DNA of 64,000 nucleotides from a virus: positions 17,937 to 81,936 of the IMG/VR virus record IMGVR_UViG_3300009103_001698, one strand, 5' to 3'. Every line of letters begins with the position of its first letter. The stretch's first letter is position 1. The notes beneath the pieces were generated by a model, which saw only the letters and a program-made list of their open reading frames with translations, was not told the origin of the DNA and did no database searches. Positions 22,119-31,309 of this stretch are shown here, in pieces. The position numbers were made by a program, and so were the translations under genes.

Positions 22119-22999
22119 TGAAAATAAGATTAGAAAATGTTAATTTGAACAGCAGTTCTGGTCCAAACTCTTTCGCGCAAAAGCTGGTCAAATACCTTCA
22201 AAAGAATGAGCACAGCTTGGTTCAAGAGAGTTATGATGCTGTGCTGTGTTTTATCGAAGCACATAATAATTTGGACAACAGTAAATTATTTCAGAGATTG
22301 GATGGCATTTATTTTAATACTGATTTCGATTATAAAGCACAGAACAGCAACATTCTTAACACTTATAAACGAGCAAAAGGTGTAATTTTCCAATCAGAGT
22401 TCAACAAAGAACTGACGTTTCGTTATTTTGGGGAGCATAAAAATTATGCCATTATTCATAATGGTTCTGATCTGGAGCTAATAGGGGACATTAAACCTAC
22501 ATCAAACGAGCTTCTAAATAAATACGAAAACGTTTGGAGTTGTGCTTCGTCTTGGAGATCACATAAAAGATTAAAAGATAATGTAAGGTACTTTTTAGAA
22601 CACCAAGGCCCAAACGATTGTTTTGTTATAGCAGGAAATCCAGATTATCACGTTAAAGAACCAAACATATTTTATGTTGGAGAATTGGATTATAACAAGC
22701 TTATTTCGCTCTACAAACGAAGTAAATTTTTTATTCATCTATCTTGGTTGGATCACTGTCCTAACGTTGTAGTCGACGCTAGAGCCTCTGGCTGTCAAAT
22801 TATTTGTAGTAGCGCCGGCGGTACCAAAGAAATCGCTGGATTAGACGCTGTAGTAATTCAAGAACCAGAATGGAACTTTGAACCTACTAGATTATACGAT
22901 CCACCTCCAATGGATTTTTCCAATAAGGTTAAAAATAACCATGACTCATGTTATGATATGGTGGCAGTATCAAAAAAATACATTGAGTTTATGAGATGA
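22118..22999 (+). CDS. GT-B-like glycosyltransferase (short)
   Basis: A 293-residue protein with glycosyltransferase features: start IRLENVNLNSSSGPNSFAQK (Gly/Ser-rich acceptor motif), GVIFQSEFNKEL and NGSDLELIG between domains, CASSWRSHKRL at the second domain start, and DHCPNVVVDARASGCQIICS near the nucleotide-sugar site. Asp replaces the second Glu of E-x7-E. It is shorter than typical GT4 enzymes (about 370), as is its relative at 25614. Gene overlaps on both sides are consistent with an operon. Confidence 0.75.
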   Translation: MKIRLENVNLNSSSGPNSFAQKLVKYLQKNEHSLVQESYDAVLCFIEAHNNLDNSKLFQRLDGIYFNTDFDYKAQNSNILNTYKRAKGVIFQSEFNKELTFRYFGEHKNYAIIHNGSDLELIGDIKPTSNELLNKYENVWSCASSWRSHKRLKDNVRYFLEHQGPNDCFVIAGNPDYHVKEPNIFYVGELDYNKLISLYKRSKFFIHLSWLDHCPNVVVDARASGCQIICSSAGGTKEIAGLDAVVIQEPEWNFEPTRLYDPPPMDFSNKVKNNHDSCYDMVAVSKKYIEFMR

Positions 23000-23913
23000 A
23001 ATTTTATTTATCCGTCGCAAACGAAAATTGGATTTGTGACCGGCTGGCGAGAGAGTGGAGTGAGAATTCTACAACTGTAGGCAGCCCGTCAGATGCAGAT
23101 ATTATTTGGATTTTTAGTCCATATATCTGGAGGAGTATTCCCACTAGCTTATTAGATAGTAAAGTGGTTTGTCTGACGATACATCACATCACGCCGTGGA
23201 AATTTACAAGAGATTCTATAAGAGAGTTTTTAGAGAGAGATAAGTATGTTAATTTTTATCATGTTCCCTGTGAAAAAACCAAAACAATTGTTAATAAAAT
23301 GACAAAGAAACCAATTTTTGTTCAACCTTTTTGGGTAAATCAAAACCTTTGGCAAGATCTTGACAAAGATGAAACCAGAGAACAACTCAACATACCAAAG
23401 GAATTATTTTTGGTCGGTTCATTTCAGCGAGACACAGAGGGTCACGATCTAAAATCACCAAAATTAGAAAAAGGCCCGGACATTTTTTGTGATATAGTGG
23501 AAAAACTTTATGAAACAAACAAGAACTTGAAAGTAGTTTTATCGGGACTAAGAAGACAATACGTAAAACAAAGACTTGAAAACGCTGGAATAGAATACAT
23601 TTATTATGAATTAACAGATTTTGAAACATTGAATAAGTTGTATAACGTGTTGGATCTTTATATTGTTTCTTCTAGATGTGAGGGTGGACCTCAAGCAATT
23701 GTCGAAGCTGCAATTACAAAAACCCCCATTGTGTCGACCGACGTTGGGATAGCATCACAGATTTTGTCCAGTGACAGCATCTATCAAGACCTTGATGATT
23801 TCTTTGATAGTAAAGCAGACGTAGATTATGCCTTCGAGGAGATTCAGAAATACTTAATTCCTCAAGGATTAGAGAGTTTCAGAAAGGAGTTTACAGGTGT
23901 TAACAAAGTCTGA
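22996..23913 (+). CDS. GT-B-family glycosyltransferase
   Basis: A 305-residue protein whose C-terminal half carries the GT4 signature RCEGGPQAIVEAAITKTPIV (E-x7-E), preceded by LVGSFQRDTEG (domain start) and NVLDLYIVSSR. The N-terminal domain is compact (SPSDADIIWIFSPYIW, LTIHHITPWK). It overlaps both neighbours. Acceptor and donor are unknown; it presumably acts in series with the preceding transferases on one glycan. Confidence 0.8.
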   Translation: MKFYLSVANENWICDRLAREWSENSTTVGSPSDADIIWIFSPYIWRSIPTSLLDSKVVCLTIHHITPWKFTRDSIREFLERDKYVNFYHVPCEKTKTIVNKMTKKPIFVQPFWVNQNLWQDLDKDETREQLNIPKELFLVGSFQRDTEGHDLKSPKLEKGPDIFCDIVEKLYETNKNLKVVLSGLRRQYVKQRLENAGIEYIYYELTDFETLNKLYNVLDLYIVSSRCEGGPQAIVEAAITKTPIVSTDVGIASQILSSDSIYQDLDDFFDSKADVDYAFEEIQKYLIPQGLESFRKEFTGVNKV

Positions 23914-24610
23914 AAAATTTTATTTTGATGGTTATGGTATAGGATCTTTTAACAAAGGGAAGAGCTTAGAACAATTGGTTAAAGTTACTAATGAAATCTA
24001 TAGAGAGGATACTAAAGTTAATTTTTCTTTAAAGGAGAAATACCCATTCAGCAAAGACTTACGACCAAACGTATATGAATACGATGATTCATTCATTGAC
24101 ATACTTTTTGACAATGAACTACCAAAAAAGTTTAAAGAAACGTTAGGATACGATTTATACCTAGCCCACATTCAGTGTAGAATAGTTTCTCCCAGTACAA
24201 GCAATAGCTATATGCAGTGGCACAGAGACACACACTACTATAATAAAAAGCTGGGTGGAAATGCCCCACCAGTTTATAAAATTATTTATTACCCGTCAGT
24301 TAATAATATACCAGAACCTTGCTTACAAGTAGCTAAAGGTACTCATCTAAGAATGTACACAAATCAAGAACAAGATTTTTCTCAACTTTATAGTAGTGAA
24401 ATAGATACAGTGGCTTCGTCAGATGAAAGATATGTTTTTTTTAATACATCTATTATGCATTTTCCTGTTATTCCCACAGTGGCTCAAGGAAATTTAAGAG
24501 TGGTGTATAGTTTTTGCCACGAATTTCAACTTGAAAAATACCCAGATCAAAAAGAACTACACGAGATTTATAAGCAAAAATTAGAAAAATATAAACGAGG
24601 TGAAAAATGA
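23897..24610 (+). CDS. Fe(II)/2-oxoglutarate dioxygenase, PhyH-like
   Basis: A 237-residue protein with a GTG start and a strong AAAGGAG (23883-23889). The jelly-roll motifs are WHRDTHYY (His109 and Asp111), a distal His188 in SIMHFPV, and Arg201 in NLRVVYSF, which binds 2-oxoglutarate. This fits the phytanoyl-CoA dioxygenase (PhyH) superfamily, which hydroxylates small molecules or sugars. Within this cluster it probably hydroxylates a nucleotide sugar, glycan or lipid part. Phages also use such enzymes on DNA bases, but the neighbours favour a glycan substrate. It overlaps the upstream and downstream genes. Confidence 0.75.
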   Translation: MLTKSEKFYFDGYGIGSFNKGKSLEQLVKVTNEIYREDTKVNFSLKEKYPFSKDLRPNVYEYDDSFIDILFDNELPKKFKETLGYDLYLAHIQCRIVSPSTSNSYMQWHRDTHYYNKKLGGNAPPVYKIIYYPSVNNIPEPCLQVAKGTHLRMYTNQEQDFSQLYSSEIDTVASSDERYVFFNTSIMHFPVIPTVAQGNLRVVYSFCHEFQLEKYPDQKELHEIYKQKLEKYKRGEK

Positions 24611-25617
24611 TTAGATTATGTTTAGTGGGCGCTGGAAAGCGAATGCAGCAAATGAACTTACCTATTTTAAAACAACTCAATTCCCGAGTTGAAATAGTGG
24701 GAGTTACTACGAGGAGAGGAGAAGTCGACACCGAATCTATAGGTCTGGGTAAAATTCCAGTATTTAATTCACTTGACAAAATGTATGAAGAAGTTAAACC
24801 TGATTTAGTTTTGATTTCTATACCGTATGCTCAAGTGTTTGATGTTTTAAAAAATGTAATTCCAAAGAAGGTACCAATATTGGTTGAAACTCCCATTAGT
24901 TTTGATTTAACACAGACTAACTTGATAAGACAAATGTCTATAGAATATAATTGTTTGTTGGGGGTTATTGAAGACTGGCCATTCTTACCAATGGAGTGCT
25001 TTAAAAAGGTACTTATTAAAAGTGGAGCGCTTGGTGGTGTGATGACCGTTGAAAATGATTATAGAACTTATGATTACCATGGAATAGCTCAATTAAGAAG
25101 TTATTTACCAAAAAATGTCTTTGCCACTAGTATTAAACAAGAACAATCAGCGTACAACGTCAACGAGAAATCAGATCATTGGAAAATAACCACAGCAAGA
25201 TTCAATAATGGTTCTCTATTCGTAAACAAATACTCTAGTCTTTATAAGAAAGTTGATTTTAGGATTAGAAAAGAACTACGAGTCTACGGGACAAAAGGAA
25301 CAATTATGTCTGGTTGTCTATTAGATTCTCATTGTTTAATAAGTGTTCTGGACGACAAAGGATGTTCTCATGACTTAAAAGTAAAAAGGGATTATAACGA
25401 AAATAACATTAAAAGCATCAGTACAGTTTTAAATACAGGGGAGAAAGTTGAGTGGAAAAATCCTTTTTCATCGATGGATTTGACAGAAGCCCAGAATGGA
25501 ATTATGTATAATTTGGAAAAAATGCTTCAAAATGTAGAAAAAAATCAAAAAACTGTATTGTATGGTGCTGATAATTTTTATAACGATCTAAAGATGTTTT
25601 ATGGTGTGACTCAATGA
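24607..25617 (+). CDS. Gfo/Idh/MocA-family oxidoreductase
   Basis: A 336-residue protein. The N-terminal Rossmann fold begins IRLCLVGAGKRMQQMNLPIL, and KPDLVLISIPYAQ and VPILVETPIS follow; the last corresponds to the E-K-P motif of the family with Thr in place of Lys. The C-terminal half forms the substrate domain (ALGGVMTVENDYRTYDYHG). Such enzymes oxidise or reduce sugars with NAD(P), often in nucleotide-sugar routes. Loss of the catalytic-motif Lys may change activity. It is coupled to neighbours by ATGA overlaps. Confidence 0.75.
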   Translation: MIRLCLVGAGKRMQQMNLPILKQLNSRVEIVGVTTRRGEVDTESIGLGKIPVFNSLDKMYEEVKPDLVLISIPYAQVFDVLKNVIPKKVPILVETPISFDLTQTNLIRQMSIEYNCLLGVIEDWPFLPMECFKKVLIKSGALGGVMTVENDYRTYDYHGIAQLRSYLPKNVFATSIKQEQSAYNVNEKSDHWKITTARFNNGSLFVNKYSSLYKKVDFRIRKELRVYGTKGTIMSGCLLDSHCLISVLDDKGCSHDLKVKRDYNENNIKSISTVLNTGEKVEWKNPFSSMDLTEAQNGIMYNLEKMLQNVEKNQKTVLYGADNFYNDLKMFYGVTQ

Positions 25618-26525
25618 AAATAAACATTGTATATGACATTGTTGAACATCCATATGGCGGCGCAAATCAATTTTTGCGAAACATAAAAAATAAATTTGTT
25701 GATTGGGGCACATACACAGATAATATAGGCGATGCGGAAATAGTTTTGTTTAATGCGCACCATAAAATCGAAGATGTTTATAAACATAAAGCAGCCTATC
25801 CAGATAAACATTTTGTACATAGATTGGATGGTCTCTATAAATTATACAATGATCTGTCAGACAGAAGACAAGACTTGGCATTTTTGGTAAGTAATCGATG
25901 CGCCAATGCTGTAATTTTTCAATCTAATTGGGCAAGAGACAAGCATGGCGAGTCGGGATTTAGATTTAATAAACCATTTGGAGTAATACAAAATTGTGCT
26001 AATGAGAAGTATTTCAATTCAGATTATGTTAAACAAAAGGCAGATAAAATACGATTAATCTGCACCAGCTGGTCGACTAATAAAAACAAGGGATTTGAAT
26101 TGTATAATTTTTTAGATGACAATTTAGATTTTTCTAAATATTCCTTCTCGTATGTAGGAAAAGATCCCGGAATAACATTCAAAAACATTATTAAACATGG
26201 CCCGGTTACAACAGAGTTGTTATCTAATTTTATTAAAGAAAACGATATATTTATAACTGCCTCTAAAAATGATTGTTGTTCAAATTCCCTTCTTGAAGCT
26301 ATGTCCTGTAATTTACCTGCAATTGCATTAAACAGTGGCGGTAACCCGGAAATTGTTAAACAGGGTGGCTTATTATTTGAAGGTAAAGAAGACGTCATAG
26401 AGAAGATAGAGGAAGTCGCCAATAATTTGAATAAATTTCAAGATAAAATAGATGTTATGACCACCGACGAAGTTGCAAAGAAATACATGACCTTCTTTGA
26501 AAAGAGTAAAAATGCACAAAGTTAA
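25614..26525 (+). CDS. GT-B-like glycosyltransferase (short)
   Basis: A 303-residue protein similar in layout to the one at 22118: start INIVYDIVEHPYGGANQFL (Gly-rich motif), HRLDGLYKL, AVIFQSNWARDKHG, CTSWSTNKNKGFEL and NDCCSNSLLEAMSCNLPAIA near the donor site. The first Glu of E-x7-E is replaced by Cys. Shared phrases (RLDGxY, VIFQSxW/F) suggest the two genes are paralogues from duplication within the cluster. It probably transfers a sugar in the cytoplasm. Confidence 0.75.
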   Translation: MKINIVYDIVEHPYGGANQFLRNIKNKFVDWGTYTDNIGDAEIVLFNAHHKIEDVYKHKAAYPDKHFVHRLDGLYKLYNDLSDRRQDLAFLVSNRCANAVIFQSNWARDKHGESGFRFNKPFGVIQNCANEKYFNSDYVKQKADKIRLICTSWSTNKNKGFELYNFLDDNLDFSKYSFSYVGKDPGITFKNIIKHGPVTTELLSNFIKENDIFITASKNDCCSNSLLEAMSCNLPAIALNSGGNPEIVKQGGLLFEGKEDVIEKIEEVANNLNKFQDKIDVMTTDEVAKKYMTFFEKSKNAQS

Positions 26526-27213
26526 TATTAGTATAGATGATATAACCCCACATCCCTTGTCATCAACCAAGGTACTTCAAAGATGTGAAGAAATGATCGA
26601 GGAATTCAATGACATAAAATTTACTTTATTTATCCCAGTGGCATATTGGAGAACTCAATCTCATGCTACAGAAAAACCACTTCTTATAAGTAATCACATA
26701 GATTTTTGCAATGAAATTTCTGCACTTCCAAAAGAAAATTATGAAATAGCCTATCATGGATACTATCATGGAATCCCATTCAGGTCTAATAATGATGAAT
26801 TTCAACATCTTGATTATGAAGAGGCTGTTGAAATATTTCTTAAAATGTTTAATGTTGTAAAGAAGTTGGGACTTAGAGAGCGCTTTTCTCCAATTTTCAG
26901 ACCCCCAGCTTGGAGAATGTCGCCTGAAGCGATCAGGGCAGCAAAAGCAACAGGCATAGAAATACTGGCACTATCTCCAAAAGCGTATGCTAAAGAAACT
27001 TATAAAGGTGGCGAAGAGGAATTTGAAAATGTTATTTATTATAATGTTAACCCCCCTTTTGAACCTTTGGAACTTTATGAACAAACAGAGATAGTTTATC
27101 ATGCGTGTGAATGGGATAAAAATTACTTAGATAAAAATAAAACAAAAAATTTAATTAATTTTCTTAAACCAAATAGAGATAAGATTGATTTTTGTTTTAT
27201 GAAAGATTTTTAG
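26512..27213 (+). CDS. Polysaccharide deacetylase-like protein
   Basis: From ATG 26512 (a TTG at 26497 is less likely) this is a 233-residue NodB-type fold. Motif 1 is ISIDDI (Asp9-Asp10), motif 2 is AYHGYYHG (His82-x3-His86, metal ligands) and motif 3 is FRPPAWRMS. These support a CE4/DUF2334-like metal-dependent deacetylase removing N- or O-acetyl groups from sugars. Terminal motifs (EIVYHACEW) may supply the catalytic His. It overlaps the upstream glycosyltransferase by 14 nt. Its substrate may be an N-acetylated sugar made in this cluster. Confidence 0.8.
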   Translation: MHKVNISIDDITPHPLSSTKVLQRCEEMIEEFNDIKFTLFIPVAYWRTQSHATEKPLLISNHIDFCNEISALPKENYEIAYHGYYHGIPFRSNNDEFQHLDYEEAVEIFLKMFNVVKKLGLRERFSPIFRPPAWRMSPEAIRAAKATGIEILALSPKAYAKETYKGGEEEFENVIYYNVNPPFEPLELYEQTEIVYHACEWDKNYLDKNKTKNLINFLKPNRDKIDFCFMKDF

Positions 27214-27214
27214 T

Positions 27215-27826
27215 ATGGGCAGATCTGATGCGATACTTTATAGCCCCGGCGGGCTGTATACTTCGGTAGAACCAACCGGGGAAGTAGCATTATTGGGATT
27301 TCCAAACAACAACTACTTTCAAGGAGATTGCTATGATCAACAGCTGGGAAATTGGGAAATCAACTCAGAGTGGAAATTAAATAAAAGATATGATACTATT
27401 ATTTGTCTACGAACAGCATACTTTTCAAAAAACCCTAAAGATTTTATTGAGAGATGTTATGATCACTTAAACAAGAATGGTGTTTTGTATGTTGATTGGG
27501 GATTAGGTGACCATTGGAGGTTTGACGATTATAAAATTGGTTGGGTTAAAAGCGGAAAACAGGAATATGCTTATGGCGAAACCAATTATTTATGGTCAAC
27601 TGTATGGGACGATAGTTTTTTAAAGAATCAACAATTTAAGATTTATTCAAAACTTGTTAAGAAATTTGGGTATCACGATATAAAGCGGGCAATTTACGAT
27701 GAAGTTCCTTCCGTTCTAGAGTTAGAACAGATTAAAAACTATTTTAATATATCGTATAATATATTTGCATTATGGGAACAACAACCCCAGATTTATTTTT
27801 TTATTAAAGGAGAGAAAAATGGCTGA
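27215..27826 (+). CDS. Methyltransferase-like protein
   Basis: A 203-residue protein with a Rossmann-like segment DTIICLRTAYFSKNPKDFIE and CYDHLNKNGVLYVDWGLGDH, matching motifs IV-VI of class I SAM-dependent methyltransferases. The SAM-binding Gly-rich loop is not clearly visible (LGFPNNNYFQGD is a possible match), so it may be divergent or bind something else. It is likely a sugar methyltransferase given the neighbours. It starts right after the deacetylase stop and ends overlapping the next gene. Confidence 0.55.
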   Translation: MGRSDAILYSPGGLYTSVEPTGEVALLGFPNNNYFQGDCYDQQLGNWEINSEWKLNKRYDTIICLRTAYFSKNPKDFIERCYDHLNKNGVLYVDWGLGDHWRFDDYKIGWVKSGKQEYAYGETNYLWSTVWDDSFLKNQQFKIYSKLVKKFGYHDIKRAIYDEVPSVLELEQIKNYFNISYNIFALWEQQPQIYFFIKGEKNG

Positions 27827-28817
27827 CAGAATACTAATAACAGGAGGCGCCGGTTTTATTGGTCATCATGTTATCGAAGAACTATTAAGAAAAACGGATT
27901 ATGATATTGTTTCCCTTGATCGCTTAGATCTCTCCGGAAATTTAAACCGCCTAGGCGAAGTCCTGGAAGAAAAACCAGAATGGAAATCTAGGTTGAACAT
28001 TGTTTGGCATGATTTAAAGGCTCCGATTAATGACATGGTGGCAAAGAAAATTGGAACAATTAACTATGTTTTACATTTAGCTGCTGGGTCACATGTGGAT
28101 CGTAGCATTGAATATCCAATGGAATTTGTGATGGATAATGTAGTTGGTACTACCAACATTTTGGATTTCGCTCGCTTACACTTGAAAAACTCGTTAAAAC
28201 TATTTCTTTATTTCAGTACTGACGAAGTGTTTGGTCCAGCACCTCCGGGAATTTTTTATGAAGAAGACGATCGATATCGATCTGGTAACCCGTATGCTGC
28301 TTCAAAAGCTGGAGCGGAAGAGCTTTGTATTGCTTACGAAAATACGTATAAGATGCCAATAATTGTAACACATACAATGAATGTGTTCGGCTTACGACAG
28401 CATCCTGAAAAATTCATTCCTATGATCGTTAAGAGAGTTAGAGACGGTGAAAAGATTTATGTACACGCAAATTCAGATTGTACTAAGGCTGGTTCTCGGC
28501 ACTATATTCACGCCGCCGATGTTGCAAATGCAGTATTTTTTCTGCTTGAAAATGGTGAATCTGGTCAAAAATATAACGTTGCTGGTTTAAATGAAACTGA
28601 CAATGAAGAATTAGTTAATATGATAGCAGATGTAATGAACAAAAAAGCGAATTATGAATTAATTGACTTTCACTCTGCCCGACCCGGCCATGATCTGCGG
28701 TATGCTTTATCTTCGGAAAAGATGAAAAATTTGGGATGGGTGCCACAGAAACCACTTCGTGAAAGAATAAAAGAAGTGGTTGATTGGACATTAGAGAATA
28801 ATAGGTGGCTCCTGTGA
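27819..28817 (+). CDS. dTDP-glucose 4,6-dehydratase-like (extended SDR)
   Basis: From ATG 27819, behind AAAGGAG (27806-27812), this is a 332-residue protein. It has TGGAGFIG (NAD loop, residues 8-15), LHLAAGSHVDRSI, YFSTDEVFG (catalytic Thr-Asp-Glu of 4,6-dehydratases) and YAASK (Tyr159, Lys163). These are the RmlB-type signatures for turning an NDP-glucose into the 4-keto-6-deoxy sugar. The substrate could be dTDP-glucose or a UDP/GDP sugar. It supplies a key intermediate for deoxy- and amino-sugars made by other enzymes in the cluster. Confidence 0.9.
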   Translation: MADRILITGGAGFIGHHVIEELLRKTDYDIVSLDRLDLSGNLNRLGEVLEEKPEWKSRLNIVWHDLKAPINDMVAKKIGTINYVLHLAAGSHVDRSIEYPMEFVMDNVVGTTNILDFARLHLKNSLKLFLYFSTDEVFGPAPPGIFYEEDDRYRSGNPYAASKAGAEELCIAYENTYKMPIIVTHTMNVFGLRQHPEKFIPMIVKRVRDGEKIYVHANSDCTKAGSRHYIHAADVANAVFFLLENGESGQKYNVAGLNETDNEELVNMIADVMNKKANYELIDFHSARPGHDLRYALSSEKMKNLGWVPQKPLRERIKEVVDWTLENNRWLL

Positions 28818-29572
28818 CGAATATTGATTTTATTGTCCCTTCCTACCACTCAAAGGCTCTAACTTCATTATGCATTAGTTCTTTTGAACAACATAAGGGC
28901 GATTTTAATTTTAGATATATTGTGGTAGAAAATTCGGATGATACTTCATACAAATCCGACATTCTAAAATTATCAGAAAATATAAAATGGGTACAAAATC
29001 CAATTCGTTTTCGTAATTCCGAAGCAAATGCTTCAGCTATTGTTACTGCTTTGGAACATATAGAGAGTGAATACGTTTTTATTTGTCATAATGACGTAGT
29101 TGCTTGTCATCCTGATTGGATGAAGCATTTGTTTTCAAAACTTAGTGAACAATGTCCTGTCGTCGGTACAGTGTTGGATAACATTAGAATTAATGCCGTA
29201 CACATTTCAGGATTACTTACATACACAAAAATTGCTAAAGAGGTTGAAATGTTTCCAATCTATGAAGATGGGAGACAGGTAGCCGATGTTGGTGATATGT
29301 TTACAGATTATTGTCGCAATAATAATTTAGATTATTATTGTTGTGAAAACACGCACAACAAGCCAGAACTAGAAAAGTCTTGCAAAATTCCTTACAATGA
29401 GTTATCATATGTAGATAGAGCTTTCGATGATGATGGAAAAATAGTTTTTCTTCACCTAGGAAGGGGATCCCCAAAGACGTTTGGTACATACAATAAAGAT
29501 AATCGTATGAAACTACATGGTTGGGTAGAGTTTATAGAAAGGAATATATTTAATGGTAGGAAGATTTTCTAA
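28814..29572 (+). CDS. GT2-like glycosyltransferase
   Basis: A 252-residue protein starting at GTG 28814 (GTGA overlap with the previous stop) or in-frame GTG 28805. The N-terminus IDFIVPSYHSKALTSLCISS and FRYIVVENSDD are GT2 nucleotide-binding motifs, and VFICHNDVVACHPDWMKHLF includes the D-x-D-like NDV site. It lacks the C-terminal membrane helices of polysaccharide synthases, so it is a soluble transferase. It continues the operon. Confidence 0.75.
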   Translation: MTNIDFIVPSYHSKALTSLCISSFEQHKGDFNFRYIVVENSDDTSYKSDILKLSENIKWVQNPIRFRNSEANASAIVTALEHIESEYVFICHNDVVACHPDWMKHLFSKLSEQCPVVGTVLDNIRINAVHISGLLTYTKIAKEVEMFPIYEDGRQVADVGDMFTDYCRNNNLDYYCCENTHNKPELEKSCKIPYNELSYVDRAFDDDGKIVFLHLGRGSPKTFGTYNKDNRMKLHGWVEFIERNIFNGRKIF

Positions 29573-31292
29573 GTTAATTAAGATAGGGGGTAATGAAAAG
29601 ATTGTCCCCATCCATCCTAGCGTTTTAATAACCAACCCTAAACATGACGAACTAAATGGACTAAAGGTAACGTTCATAAATATGCCTCTTAGGGAAAGTG
29701 CTGCGCCAAACACTCCGCCCGAAGGTCCGGCAATACTATCTTCAATTTTGAGACAGTACGGAGCAGAACCAAGTATCATTGACTTAAATGGTTATCGCAT
29801 TAAAGATGAAGATTCAAAAAAGAGGGGTTTACCAAACGGTCGACACCTAACTTACCGCGAAGCAAAAGAAATGATTGAAGCTCACTTAAACCAGAAGGGA
29901 GATCAGGATTTAATTGCTTTCTCTGGTAAGATTACTACACTTAAGTGGCAAGAAGAAATAGCAAAAATCGTAAGAAAACTTCAACCAACCTGCTTTTTGG
30001 TAACCGGTGGAGGATTGGCTACAGAAATTAAATCAGGTCTTTTCAACTGGATTCCAGAACTTGATGCGATTGGACGCTCAGAAGGCGATGACATAATTCT
30101 ACTGATAGCGAGAGATGTTAAAATCATCAAACAAAAGGGGTTGGAAAACGCAGTGAAGTCGAATGAAATTAGTCCGTATTATGTTGGTGAATTTTTAAAC
30201 AAGCACCGGTTTATTTATGAGGGCAACCGACCAAAAGATTTAGATTCAATACCCTATCCAGCATGGGATTTGTTAGAAAACGATCCATATGGTTATAATC
30301 TTTTGGAGGATTATATAAACATACCTGTTTGGGGTGTTGCGGCTAATAATAGCTCTGCTGCTCCATTTAAAATGAAGAGAAGTTTGACAACTGTCAGTAG
30401 TCGTGGCTGTCCATACTCATGTGCTTTTTGTTATAGAGGGGCACAAGGCGAAAAGAAGTATGGAGTGCGGTCCCTACACCATATAGCAGAACAAGTAAGG
30501 GGTTATGTAGATAAGTACAATCTAGACTTCATTGGTTTTCCAGACGACAACTTCGCAGTTAGTAAAAAAAGAATTCAAAAAATACCAGAGGTTTTTAAAG
30601 AATACGGACTAGATGAAATTAAATGGGGAACTCACACTCGTATGGATGAAGCAGATGAACGAGCTTTTCACATGGCAGAGGGAGGGTGTGTTTACATAGG
30701 ATTCGGGGCGGAATCAGCAGATCCTCATACTCTCACACATATGCAGAAAGGTGGCTTTATTCTAAAAAATGGACTGACTGAAAAAAAGGTTAATGGCACT
30801 AAATACAACTTTCCGACTACCATGGTCACTGCCGTACAGAATTGTAAATCCGCCGGCATTCATGCTAATTGTACTTGGATCATGGCATATCCCGGAGAAG
30901 AATTACAACATCTTAAGACCAGTGTTGCTTTTATACTTTGGCAACAAAGATTTTGGACAAAACACTTGACAACAGGAACAGAACAGTATAAAATAGCTAA
31001 GGACTCAGTGAATAGAAAGATGTTTACTGCGACTGCTTATCCTGGAACTACAATGTGGAAAGTTGTTAAAAAAGAACTACAAGAACATTTTGATATATCA
31101 TACAATAGTATGGCAGAACCAATTTGTGATGAAAAGTTTCACAAATATGTTTTAGAATTAGATGACGCCACAAAAGTTTTAAATAACAAAGATGGAGATC
31201 CAGTTAATTTTGGTGGCATGCCGATGGATACATTTTTACAAGCTAGGGAACACATCGACAGTGATCAGATTGAGAAAATACTTGAGATGTAA
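29553..31292 (+). CDS. B12-binding-type radical SAM enzyme
   Basis: A 579-residue protein. An N-terminal Rossmann-like domain (VTFINMPLRESAAPNTPPEG and DLIAFSGKITTLKWQEEI, VTGGGLATEI) resembles cobalamin-binding domains. The radical SAM core has the cluster motif RGCPYSCAFCYRG, CX3CX2C at Cys286, Cys290 and Cys293, which binds the [4Fe-4S] that cleaves SAM. Later parts include GFPDDNFAVSKKR and YIGFGAESADP. Class B radical SAM enzymes methylate unactivated carbons or rearrange carbon skeletons, often in antibiotic or glycan synthesis. The classic DxHxxG B12 motif is not clear here, so cobalamin use is uncertain. Rare in phages. Confidence 0.85.
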   Translation: MVGRFSKLIKIGGNEKIVPIHPSVLITNPKHDELNGLKVTFINMPLRESAAPNTPPEGPAILSSILRQYGAEPSIIDLNGYRIKDEDSKKRGLPNGRHLTYREAKEMIEAHLNQKGDQDLIAFSGKITTLKWQEEIAKIVRKLQPTCFLVTGGGLATEIKSGLFNWIPELDAIGRSEGDDIILLIARDVKIIKQKGLENAVKSNEISPYYVGEFLNKHRFIYEGNRPKDLDSIPYPAWDLLENDPYGYNLLEDYINIPVWGVAANNSSAAPFKMKRSLTTVSSRGCPYSCAFCYRGAQGEKKYGVRSLHHIAEQVRGYVDKYNLDFIGFPDDNFAVSKKRIQKIPEVFKEYGLDEIKWGTHTRMDEADERAFHMAEGGCVYIGFGAESADPHTLTHMQKGGFILKNGLTEKKVNGTKYNFPTTMVTAVQNCKSAGIHANCTWIMAYPGEELQHLKTSVAFILWQQRFWTKHLTTGTEQYKIAKDSVNRKMFTATAYPGTTMWKVVKKELQEHFDISYNSMAEPICDEKFHKYVLELDDATKVLNNKDGDPVNFGGMPMDTFLQAREHIDSDQIEKILEM

Positions 31293-31309
31293 CAAACAGG
31301 GGGGAACTA

